A stretch of DNA of 9,287 nucleotides from Dehalococcoidales bacterium (GTDB lineage: Bacteria > Chloroflexota > Dehalococcoidia > Dehalococcoidales > Fen-1064). The notes under the pieces were generated by a model. It was not told the origin of the DNA, searched no databases, and saw only the letters and a program-made list of their open reading frames with translations. A program made the translations under genes and the position numbers. The stretch is taken from positions 1-9,287 of the forward strand of contig DAOUVG010000038.1 of the NCBI GenBank assembly GCA_030667735.1, written 5' to 3'. Below are positions 1-6,536 of this stretch, piece by piece (the first letter of the stretch is position 1; the number at the start of each line of letters is the position of its first letter).

Positions 1-210
1 CGGCGACATTTCCTGACCTTCGAGCACCCCGTAATGGGTCCTGTGTTCGTTGATGCCCTGCCACCGAAGTTCTCACGGACTCCGGCGCGCCAATACCTGC
101 CGCCCCCCTGTCTCAGCGAGCATAACGCCCACGTCTGTACCGGGATTCTGGGGATGTCGGACGAGGAATTCGTGCATCTGCTTGAAGAGGGCGTTTTCGG
201 TCAGGTCTGA
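1..210 (+). CDS. CaiB/BaiF family (family III) CoA-transferase, C-terminal fragment
   Basis: Frame 1 is open from the window edge to TGA at 208-210, giving 69 residues; the start lies outside the window. The fragment has the typical C-terminal layout of family III acyl-CoA:carboxylate CoA-transferases: an EHPVMGPV strand, then PPKFSRTPAR, then a Pro-rich LPPPCLSEHN segment (family: P.LGQHN), and a final helix GMSDEEFVHLLEEGV. These enzymes move CoA between carboxylic acids in the cytoplasm; the catalytic Asp lies upstream of what is visible. The substrate cannot be read from this piece. A separate promoter follows it, so it is probably not in the same primary transcript as the operon at 425, although read-through is possible because no clear terminator is seen. 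Confidence 0.85.
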   Translation, partial: RRHFLTFEHPVMGPVFVDALPPKFSRTPARQYLPPPCLSEHNAHVCTGILGMSDEEFVHLLEEGVFGQV

Positions 211-340
211 GTCAAATTGTTCTTCTAAACTATCACCCGGTAGGCGCTGTTGGAACAGGTTCGATTGTGGAAAAGGTTCTTGTTTCAGCCCCGAAGCCCA
301 CCTCTTACCCGGTCAGATTCCCGGAACCGCGTCAGTCCAC

Positions 341-369
341 TTGACGTCACACGTCCACGAAGGTAACAT
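341..369 (+). promoter_or_regulatory. Candidate sigma70-type promoter for the Fe-S/FAD/ETF operon
   Basis: TTGACG at 341-346 (5 of 6 bases of the -35 consensus) is followed by exactly 17 bp and TAACAT at 364-369 (4 of 6 of the -10 consensus). The predicted start of transcription is near 376, leaving a leader of about 50 nt before the ATG at 425. The rest of the 211-424 spacer shows no recognisable gene, RNA or strong hairpin. This rests on consensus matching only. Confidence 0.55.
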
Positions 370-424
370 AGGTTGGCTCACAATATATCCAGGAAAGCCG
401 GAATTCATAAGAGGAGGTGAAACA

Positions 425-1474
425 ATGTTTGAGCTTAAGTTCGATGCCAACATCTGTCTGTCATGCGGGAACTGCGATTGCCTTACCCGATGCCAGTACA
501 TGGACATTGACAGAGAGACGGCGAAAACGGAGATCACAAAGATTGCCAGCGGAGAAGACTCCTTTGTGCTGCACGACTGTGTGACCTGTTATGCCTGTGA
601 AGAATACTGCCCGATGGGAAACCACCCCTTCTACCTGATTGTGGAGCGCCAGGAGGAGCTTGATATACCACCTCTACCGAAGCCTCTCATCGAGCGGGGC
701 ATACAGACGGGCATCCCTTTCCGGGGAGAGCCGGAGATATTTGAGGCTAAAGAACCCGCCCTCTGTATGGGTGTCTTCTCAGACCTGATGTATTTGATAC
801 AGGGGAAGCTCTTCGACGAGTTTTCTGTAATATCGGAAGACCCACGGAAGATGTTCCATTACTTCTGTCAGCTTATGTACCTGCACTATGCGCGTACTTC
901 CGTGATAAAGGAGAGACTGCCGGGAATCATAGAGACCATTGCCAAACACGGCGCCAGGGAGATTGTGTTCTTTCATGACGAATGTTACGGCACCTACGAC
1001 TCATACTGCTCCGCGGTGGGCATCGAAGTACCGTTCAAACCGGTCCATCTCTTTGAGTATCTGTACAATAAACTGAACGAACTCAGGGACGAGATACAGC
1101 CGCTCAATATGAAGGTCGCCTATCAGCGCCCCTGTTCATCACGGCTTTCCCCGGACAAACATCACTTTGTTCGGGATATCTTCGACCTGATAGGGGCACA
1201 GAGTGTGGATAGGGAGTATGTCGATGAGACTGCTCTGTGCTGCGGAGGTACGATACAGGGGCAGCGAAGGGAGGGGAGCCGTCTCCGCTCTGCCGATGTG
1301 CAGGAGCGCAATATCGAAGATATGGTAAACGCCGGTACCGAGGTCTGCGTTTTTAACTGCCCGGCCTGCTACAACACCATGGCCGGGATGGTTTCCCGAA
1401 GGGGCATACGACCGGTTTATATGAGTGACCTGTGCCGGCTTGCCATAGGCGAAGAACCCGCAGGATGGAGGTGA
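425..1474 (+). CDS. HdrD-like (Fe-S)-binding protein with 4Fe-4S motifs and a C-terminal CCG domain
   Basis: 349 residues. It is likely a cytoplasmic electron carrier subunit working with the FAD oxidase encoded just downstream. The N-terminus has two ferredoxin-like cysteine groups: C11, C14, C17, C19, C23 (irregular spacing) and C52, C55, C58, C62-Pro (regular CxxCxxCxxxCP). The C-terminal half has one complete CCG (heterodisulfide-reductase type) set: C237, C272-C273-G, C312 and C315, which in HdrB/HdrD relatives bind a noncubane 4Fe-4S cluster. An earlier segment around C187 (HDECYGTY) may be a remnant of a first CCG-like repeat. The frame is open further upstream to 50, but the ATG at 425 has a strong AGGAGGTGA ribosome site, and the Fe-S motif begins ten residues later, so the upstream part is rejected. 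It is the first gene of the operon; the next starts 4 nt after its TGA. The exact redox partner is inferred from context. Confidence 0.85.
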   Translation: MFELKFDANICLSCGNCDCLTRCQYMDIDRETAKTEITKIASGEDSFVLHDCVTCYACEEYCPMGNHPFYLIVERQEELDIPPLPKPLIERGIQTGIPFRGEPEIFEAKEPALCMGVFSDLMYLIQGKLFDEFSVISEDPRKMFHYFCQLMYLHYARTSVIKERLPGIIETIAKHGAREIVFFHDECYGTYDSYCSAVGIEVPFKPVHLFEYLYNKLNELRDEIQPLNMKVAYQRPCSSRLSPDKHHFVRDIFDLIGAQSVDREYVDETALCCGGTIQGQRREGSRLRSADVQERNIEDMVNAGTEVCVFNCPACYNTMAGMVSRRGIRPVYMSDLCRLAIGEEPAGWR

Positions 1475-1478
1475 TGTT

Positions 1479-2837
1479 ATGAGTTCCGTGTACGAATCTC
1501 TGGTTGAAATAGTCGGGGGCGAACACGTTTCTACCCAGGCTGAGGAGCTCTATATCTACTCGTTCGACCTGGGTACTACCGAGCCTCACAGACCCGACTA
1601 CGCAGTAGCACCAAGGACGACCGAAGAAATCCAGGAGATTCTCAGACTGGCCAACAGGGAGAAAGTCCCGGTAGCCCCTCTGGGTGGCGGGTTGTCCCTG
1701 GCCGGGCTGGCGCTGCCACTCAAGGGCGGGATTTCGCTGGACCTGAAAAGGATGGACACCATACTGGAGGTAAACGAGAAGTCGAGGTACGTCGTTGTCG
1801 AGTGTGGTGTTTCGCAGGGGCAGTTGACCTCCTACCTGGAGAGGCACCATCCCACCCTGATGCATTCGGAGCCCGGGGCACCTCCGATGGCAACCATAGC
1901 CGGCAATATGGCCATACACGGTCAGGGCGACCTGGCACATCCTTATGGCTTCAACTCCGATATGGTTAACGGCCTGGAAGTGGTCCTGCCGACGGGTGAA
2001 GTATGCCGCTTCGGTTCCTGCTCGGTATCCACGCAGTGGTACACGAATCATCCCCTGCCTGACGTGGGGCTATTTCTGGGGTGGGCCGGTACTACGGGTA
2101 TTATCACCAGGGTGTCCATGAAGCTCTTCCCACACAAGAGCATAGTGGGAGCGGGTCAGTTCGTGGTAAAGGACGAAAACCTGATTCCGGAAATCATCCA
2201 CAAGATAACTCACACTGAGATGGTACACGATCTGGTAGCCTACAGCCAGGCAATACCACCTTTCTCCAGTGGTCTTCATCACCTGACGATAAACTTGAGT
2301 GCGGACTCCGAAAAGGAGCTGGCATTCAAGATGGAACTGATATTCGATGATACTCTGGGGCACTATATCCGCAGTGGAGACGGCGGGTATCTGGGCTTCA
2401 ACCGGGGTTTGCAGAGACCCCAGGTATCCAAGACCTCCGATTGGAGAAAGGGCGGCGGATTTGAATATGTAGGCTCAATAATGCCGGTGGAGACCTACCC
2501 CGATTGCTACCGGCGAGGACGGGAGATATCGGAGAAACATGGTATTCCGTATACCGTGCTGGGACGGGTTATCGGCATGTCTCACGCTATGATGTTCTCC
2601 TGGACATACGCGTTCAACCGGGCAGACCCGGAAACTATGGACCAGGCAAGAGAAGCCCTGCATGAGACTGATGACCTTGTCCTGGAACTGGATGGTGCTA
2701 TCTGGAAACCCGGGACTTACGGGCAGAAGCTGGTTATGGAGAGGATGGACCCCAATACTCTCAATCTGATGAAGAAGGTGAAACAGCTTCTTGACCCCAA
2801 TGGTATCATGAACCCTGGAAACTGGGAGGTAAGCTGA
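1479..2837 (+). CDS. FAD-binding oxidase/dehydrogenase of the VAO/PCMH (GlcD-like) superfamily
   Basis: 452 residues. The N-terminal half is an FAD_binding_4 domain: APRTTEEIQEIL (44-55) precedes the phosphate-binding loop PLGGGLSLAG (67-76), with SEPGAPPMATIAGN further on. The C-terminus ends with LDPNGIMNPGNW, the usual close of FAD-linked oxidase C-terminal domains. The HxGDGNxH signature of glycolate and D-lactate dehydrogenases is not present; the C-terminal cap looks more like the VAO/4-cresol dehydrogenase branch, so the substrate should not be called lactate or glycolate. It probably oxidises an alcohol, hydroxy acid or similar and passes electrons to the adjacent Fe-S proteins and ETF. 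The ATG follows GGAGGTGATGTT, 4 nt after the previous stop. Its TGA overlaps the next ATG by one base (TGATG), which suggests translational coupling. No signal peptide or membrane segment is visible. Confidence 0.85.
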   Translation: MSSVYESLVEIVGGEHVSTQAEELYIYSFDLGTTEPHRPDYAVAPRTTEEIQEILRLANREKVPVAPLGGGLSLAGLALPLKGGISLDLKRMDTILEVNEKSRYVVVECGVSQGQLTSYLERHHPTLMHSEPGAPPMATIAGNMAIHGQGDLAHPYGFNSDMVNGLEVVLPTGEVCRFGSCSVSTQWYTNHPLPDVGLFLGWAGTTGIITRVSMKLFPHKSIVGAGQFVVKDENLIPEIIHKITHTEMVHDLVAYSQAIPPFSSGLHHLTINLSADSEKELAFKMELIFDDTLGHYIRSGDGGYLGFNRGLQRPQVSKTSDWRKGGGFEYVGSIMPVETYPDCYRRGREISEKHGIPYTVLGRVIGMSHAMMFSWTYAFNRADPETMDQAREALHETDDLVLELDGAIWKPGTYGQKLVMERMDPNTLNLMKKVKQLLDPNGIMNPGNWEVS

Positions 2838-4018
2838 TGACGCTGGCAGAATACAAATACGCAGATACCATACACAGGTGCTTCCGGTGCGGCTACTGCA
2901 AGTTCCCGGTGAACTGGATGGACGTGAACAATTGCCCGGCATACGCCAGATTCCGCATGGAGACCTACTCCTGCGGAGGACGATTGTGGCTGACAAAGGC
3001 CTGGCTGAGCAATGAGATAGACTGGAGCGAACACCTTGCCCAGATACTGTACTCCTGCACGGCGTGTAAAAACTGCGAGGAGAAGTGCCCGCTTCGCTTC
3101 AATGTTGACATCTTTAATATGATACAGGCGGCAAGAGCCGAGATGGTCGAAAGGGGCCTGGTGCCGGCGGCGGTCAAGGAGTTCCTGGAGAACGTCCAGC
3201 GGCACGGTAATCCCTACGGCAATGCCAGGGAAGGAAGAGGTGAGTGGAGCCAGGAAACGGGGATAGAGCAGTACCAGGGGCAGGACTACCTGTATTACGT
3301 TGGCTGTGTGGGCTCATACGACACCAGAGCACAGCAGACAGCGCGGACCCTGGGCAAGGTACTGCTGAGGTCGGGGGTGTCCTTCGGGGTGCTGGGTAGT
3401 GAGGAGAACTGTGACGGCAATGAGGTTAATGCGCTCGGAGAAGAGACCCTGTTTGAGATGCTGGCTGAAGAGAATGTCCGGAAATTCAAAGACCTGGGTG
3501 TGACTAATATCGTCACGTTGTCTCCACATTCATACAATGCCTTCAAGAACGACTACGCGAAGTATGACGGTAGCTTTCCGGTGCTGCATTATACACAGCT
3601 TCTCAGAGACCTCATCACGGATGGGAAGCTGGATGTCTCCGGCGGGATGAATGCCAGGGTCACCTATCACGACCCCTGTTTCCTCGGCCGGTGGAATGGG
3701 GAGTATGACGCTCCAAGACAGGTACTGAGTGCCATTCCCGGTATTGAACTCGTGGAAATGGAGAAGAACAGGGAGAGCACCCTCTGCTGTGGTGGAGGCG
3801 GGGGCAACTTCTATACCGACTTCCTGGGTGGCAGCGAGAATAGCCCGGCAAGAATCAGGGTCAGGGAAGCCGCCACTACCGGAGCCAGTGTGCTGGCGGT
3901 AGCCTGTCCCAACTGTATGACCATGCTGGAGGATGCCGTCAAAGCGGAGGGGCTGGAAGATAAGCTGGTGGTGAAGGACGTTTCCGAGATAGTAGGGGAG
4001 GTTTGCGGGATAGGATAG
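2837..4018 (+). CDS. HdrD/GlpC-like (Fe-S)-binding protein with two CCG-type halves, first half cysteine-depleted
   Basis: 393 residues. The N-terminal ferredoxin-type region has C15, C18, C21 and C33-Pro, then C74, C77, C80, C84-Pro, enough for two 4Fe-4S clusters. Two CCG-type halves follow. The second is intact: HDPCFLG (C281), C317-C318-G and ACPNC (C357, C360), so one noncubane cluster is expected. In the first half only C157 and C192 remain. The usual CCG has become N-C-D-G (191-194), and the usual CPHCxN has become SPHSYN (229-234), so that half probably lacks its cluster and serves a structural role. It likely links the FAD oxidase to ETF in a soluble complex. The ATG overlaps the previous stop by one base and has a GGGAGGT ribosome site. 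It ends in TAG; a read-through would meet TAA eight codons later. Family assignment is firm; partner roles are inferred. Confidence 0.88.
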   Translation: MTLAEYKYADTIHRCFRCGYCKFPVNWMDVNNCPAYARFRMETYSCGGRLWLTKAWLSNEIDWSEHLAQILYSCTACKNCEEKCPLRFNVDIFNMIQAARAEMVERGLVPAAVKEFLENVQRHGNPYGNAREGRGEWSQETGIEQYQGQDYLYYVGCVGSYDTRAQQTARTLGKVLLRSGVSFGVLGSEENCDGNEVNALGEETLFEMLAEENVRKFKDLGVTNIVTLSPHSYNAFKNDYAKYDGSFPVLHYTQLLRDLITDGKLDVSGGMNARVTYHDPCFLGRWNGEYDAPRQVLSAIPGIELVEMEKNRESTLCCGGGGGNFYTDFLGGSENSPARIRVREAATTGASVLAVACPNCMTMLEDAVKAEGLEDKLVVKDVSEIVGEVCGIG

Positions 4019-4019
4019 C

Positions 4020-4799
4020 ATGGATATTATTGCCTGCATTAAACGTATCCCCGACACCTCGGAGGCGGATACGATAAAGATAGACCCTTCTCAAATGAGT
4101 ATCGAGAAGGGTTCGCTGGTCTTTAAGATTAACGACTGGGATGAGTACGCCCTTGAAACAGCGGTACAGTTGAAAGAAAGAACGGGAGGGTCTCTCATCG
4201 CCGTTACTGTTGGGCCGAAGGAGTGGGATGATGTCCTGCGGCGTGCGCTGGCCATGGGTGCCGACAGGGCTATCAGGGTAGACCAGGACATGGTTGCTGC
4301 GGACTGCCACTCCGTAGCCATAGTCCTGGCGGCGTTGACCAGGAGCCTCCCGTACGACCTTGTGCTTTGCGGGGCGCAGTCTGAGGACTTCGGCTGCGGA
4401 CAACTGGGCGTCATGGTTGCCGAGATGCTGGGCGTTCCCCACGCTGCCCTGGTGGTGGGTCTCCAGGAAGAAGAAGGAAAGGTCCGGGTGGACAGGGAGC
4501 TGGAGGCGGGTATACTGGAATCGTATACCATCGAGCTTCCGGCACTGTTGACTATCCAGACAGGAATCAACCGGCCGAGGTACATCTCGCTTGGCGGCAT
4601 TAAAAGGGCTATGAAAAAAGAGTTGCAGGTCATGTCGCCGGGAGAACTGGGACTGACCGCGGAGATGCTGGCTCCGCAGGTGAAGCTGGAGAGATTGGAA
4701 TTCCCACCCAGGGGCAAGGAGGCAGTGCTGATACCCGGGACACCTGAGGAATCGGCGGAGCATCTGGCCAGTATTCTACAAAGCGCGGGAATATTCTGA
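4020..4799 (+). CDS. etfB: Electron transfer flavoprotein, beta subunit
   Basis: 259 residues, the normal ETF-beta length. It starts with the typical MDIIACIKRIPDT strand and has KINDWDEYALETAVQLKE (36-53), as in the family. The nucleotide-binding stretch GAQSEDFGCGQLG (118-130) sits where the family has GxQAxDxDxGQxG. The ETF-beta signature region lies at 157-190, with RELEAGI, ELPALLTIQTGINRPRY and then SLGGIKRA. ETF-beta forms a heterodimer with ETF-alpha and carries AMP or, in bifurcating forms, a second FAD; the sequence read by eye does not settle which. It begins one base after the preceding TAG and directly abuts etfA (TGA then ATG), so coupled translation with the alpha subunit is expected. 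The ribosome site is modest (GGATAGGATAG). Confidence 0.95.
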   Translation: MDIIACIKRIPDTSEADTIKIDPSQMSIEKGSLVFKINDWDEYALETAVQLKERTGGSLIAVTVGPKEWDDVLRRALAMGADRAIRVDQDMVAADCHSVAIVLAALTRSLPYDLVLCGAQSEDFGCGQLGVMVAEMLGVPHAALVVGLQEEEGKVRVDRELEAGILESYTIELPALLTIQTGINRPRYISLGGIKRAMKKELQVMSPGELGLTAEMLAPQVKLERLEFPPRGKEAVLIPGTPEESAEHLASILQSAGIF

Positions 4800-5774
4800 A
4801 TGCCGGAAATACTGGTGGTTGTCGAGCACAGAAAGCAGAGGGTGGCCGATATCTCTCTGCAGATGCTCAGCAAAGGGAGGCAACTGACGGATGAGGCAGG
4901 TGTCGGCCTGCTGGCGGTCGTCATCGGCGGGGGCGCGGGTACCTATGCGGAGGAGCTTGCCGGATGGGCTGACGGGGTACTGGCAGTGGAGGACCCCGAA
5001 CTGGCAGGACCACTGGCAGAACCTTCCCAGAAGATACTATCTGCCATCATAAAAGAGAGGAAACCGTTGCTGGTGCTGATGGGGCATAGCTCCTTTGGCA
5101 TGGACCTGGCACCTGCACTGTCGGTGGAGCTTGGCGTACCACTGGTCACGGACTGCACTGGCGTCTCTCTGTAGGACGGTCATCTGATAGTGAGACGTTC
5201 AATCTACAACGGTAAGGTGAACGGCGTATACTCATTTGTACCGTCAGAAACTGTAATGGTAACCGGGCGTATCGGGGAGTTCCCGGTTGAAGAAGGCAAT
5301 AGAAACGGTGAGGTCGAGCAGGTCGATTCTTCCCCGGGAGATGAGTTCGACTACAAGAGGTTCGAAGGATACACCGAGTAGGAAGCTGGCGAGGTGGACA
5401 TCTCGCAGGCAGAGGTACTGGTCTCAGTTGGGCGGGGGATAAAAGACAAAGACAACATCGGGATTGCCGAGCGACTTGCCAACGAGCTGGGTGGAGTCCT
5501 GGCCTGCTCCAGGCCGGTAGTAGACAATGGATGGCTGCCGGCGGAGCACCAGGTCGGCCTGTCCGGGAAGACGGTGAAACCGAAACTGTATCTGGCCCTC
5601 GGTATAAGCGGTGCCTTCCAGCATGCCATCGGTATGAAGGGCTCGAAGATGATTGTCGCCGTCAACAAAGACGCAAGGGCACCCATCTTCAGTGTTGCCG
5701 ACTACGGCATAGTTGATGACATTTTCAAGGTCGTGCCGCTGCTGGCCCAGAAAATTGCCGAGCTAAAGGGCTGA
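4800..5774 (+). CDS. etfA: Electron transfer flavoprotein, alpha subunit, interrupted by two in-frame TAG codons (readthrough candidate, split gene or nonsense pseudogene)
   Basis: One reading frame runs from ATG 4800 to TGA 5772-5774. If the two TAG codons (positions 125 and 194) are read as amino acids, the product is 324 residues, the normal ETF-alpha size, with no frameshift. Domain I (1-124) has MPEILVVVEHRK, GHSSFGMDLAPAL and LVTDCTGVSL. It continues past the first TAG as DGHLIVRRSIYNGK and GRIGEFPVE. After the second TAG the FAD domain is complete: VSVGRG (208-213), CSRPVVDNGWLP (236-247), GLSGKTVKPKLYLALGISGA (254-272, the FAD signature), QHAIGM, AVNKDARAPIF and ADYGIV. ETF-alpha binds the redox-active FAD and shuttles electrons between dehydrogenases and an acceptor. 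All conserved parts look unaltered, so any inactivation must be recent. The intact etfB and the operon would need this subunit unless another copy exists. The gene identity is certain; how it is expressed is not. Confidence 0.9.
5172..5174 (+). other. First in-frame TAG within etfA (codon 125)
   Basis: The codon sits between GVSL and DGHLIVRR, in the loop before a beta strand of domain I where relatives often carry an acidic residue followed by DG. A GAG-to-TAG change would be a single substitution. It is followed by GAC and lies in a TAGGACGG purine-rich stretch, with an in-frame GTG at 5190. Confidence 0.9.
5379..5381 (+). other. Second in-frame TAG within etfA (codon 194)
   Basis: The codon sits between EGYTE and EAGEVDIS, in the linker between ETF-alpha domain I and the FAD-binding domain. 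It is followed by GAA. AGGAAG at 5380-5385, which includes the last two bases of the TAG, lies 8 nt before an in-frame GTG at 5394, a workable ribosome site for separate translation of the FAD domain. Confidence 0.9.
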
Positions 5775-5799
5775 GTCTGGCAGTCTGCGGTGACGGTGT

Positions 5800-5970
5800 T
5801 CACGGCGCCCTCGCTATGTGTCTGGTATAGTCATCGCCGAACCGGTTGATAAGCAATCGGTCGTCTTGGCCTACCTGTATGTAGATAGAGACTAGGGCCA
5901 TCACGCCAGGAACAGGGACTATCCAGCACCACGCTGCCAGAAAAATAGACCGGGAAACCCACCGGATGTC
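5800..5970 (-). pseudogene. Probable decayed C-terminal fragment of an isoprenylcysteine carboxyl methyltransferase-like gene
   Basis: A minus-strand stretch ending in TGA at 5802-5800 encodes DIRWVSRSIFLAAWCW, a hydrophobic helix, then QDDRLLINRFGDDYTRHIARAP. This mirrors the end of ICMT/PEMT-like membrane methyltransferases, where YRWVRHPxYLG is followed by a hydrophobic helix and EERLLLERFGEEYRxYxxRVP. The fragment lacks the RHP motif (SRS here). The gap between the two conserved blocks seems shorter than usual, the C-terminal FIP segment is cut, and no methyltransferase N-terminus is found upstream. The open frame extends to an ATG at 6012, but the first part resembles nothing. A relic is more likely than a working gene. 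The similarity is recalled from family patterns and not computed. Confidence 0.42.
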
Positions 5971-5996
5971 CTGTTTTATCCTTGGTTGATGAGCTT

Positions 5997-6023
5997 TAGG
6001 GAGAGCAAGCACGGCTCTCCTTA
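5997..6023. terminator. Hairpin between convergent etfA and the MaoC-like gene, possible bidirectional terminator
   Basis: The arms at 5997-6006 and 6014-6023 form a 10-bp stem (GGAGAGC/GCTCTCC core, one G-U pair) with a 7-base loop. It lies 12 bases beyond the minus-strand MaoC-like stop and about 220 bases beyond the etfA stop. No run of T follows on either strand, so intrinsic termination would be weak; it could instead be an RNA-stabilising 3' stem. Confidence 0.4.
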
Positions 6024-6035
6024 CATGAGACTCAT

Positions 6036-6452
6036 TCAGGTGTTATCGCCTTGAGCAACAATAACATCATCCTGGTTCTTAAGAGTCCAGGTATAGGTCA
6101 CAAACGCCCTGTCGCCTTTTGAGGTCACTTTTTTGGCGATTACTTCGGTTTCTGCCCTCAGTCTGTCGTAAGGGAAGACCGGAGCGAGCAGCCTCATATT
6201 ATTCAGACCGGTGAATATGGCTGGTCCCAGGAATTCTCCAATTACGGAGAATAGAATTGCGAATGACATTGCCCCGGGCAGGACTCTACTTTTCATACCT
6301 AGAGACCTGGCTGCTTCGTCGTTGAGAAATGCATCCCCCCTCATCCCGGTGATATCACAGAATATGTCCAGTTCCGTAGGTGTAATAAGCCTGCTCTGAG
6401 TGCCCACAAACTTTTCACCGACCTCCCTCTCTGCCAACCGTTTTTCTGCCAT
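6036..6452 (-). CDS. MaoC-like hot-dog domain protein, probably lacking hydratase catalytic residues
   Basis: 138 residues, a single hot-dog domain of the MaoC/R-hydratase type. REVGEKFVGTQSRLITPTELDIFCDITG at the N-terminus matches the usual vGxxxxxxxxxvTxtdlxxFaxlTG opening. Then come DEAARSLGMKSRVLPGAMSFAILFSVIGE (hot-dog helix and following turn) and NMRLLAPVFPYDRLRAETEVIAKK (the outer strands). In active R-specific enoyl-CoA hydratases TG is followed by D-x-N-P-x-H; here TGMRGDAFLND places Met and Phe at the catalytic Asp and His positions, so hydration is doubtful and an acyl-CoA binding or other role is possible. The ATG follows AAGGAGA with 8-9 bases spacing. It lies 84 bases downstream of moaE on the same strand; a CATAAT element in that gap may be a -10 site, but its -35 is poor. 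The fold call is good; the function is open. Confidence 0.75.
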   Translation of the reverse strand: MAEKRLAEREVGEKFVGTQSRLITPTELDIFCDITGMRGDAFLNDEAARSLGMKSRVLPGAMSFAILFSVIGEFLGPAIFTGLNNMRLLAPVFPYDRLRAETEVIAKKVTSKGDRAFVTYTWTLKNQDDVIVAQGDNT

Positions 6453-6536
6453 TTACAAACTTCTCCTTTCCTTATTCGTGGCTATCTACTATTATGAAGC
6501 ATCTTAGTACACTACCGGTCTATTGTCGAGTATTAT

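Noticed and set aside
207..345. Short open frame after the CoA-transferase containing VGAVGTGSIVEK
   Set aside because: It has no start codon with a ribosome site and no family match; the glycine pattern is probably chance.
50..424. Upstream in-frame extension of the first Hdr-like gene
   Set aside because: It overlaps the CoA-transferase end, has no family resemblance and low-complexity Arg/Ser/Cys composition, while ATG 425 has a strong ribosome site.
3939..4924. Two long antisense open frames opposite etfB and the start of etfA
   Set aside because: They are Ser/Pro/Arg-rich shadows of confidently identified plus-strand genes and lack ribosome sites.
5841..5861. 7-bp hairpin (one G-U pair) about 70 bases after etfA
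   Set aside because: No T-run follows and it lies inside the methyltransferase-like relic, so it is not supported as a terminator.
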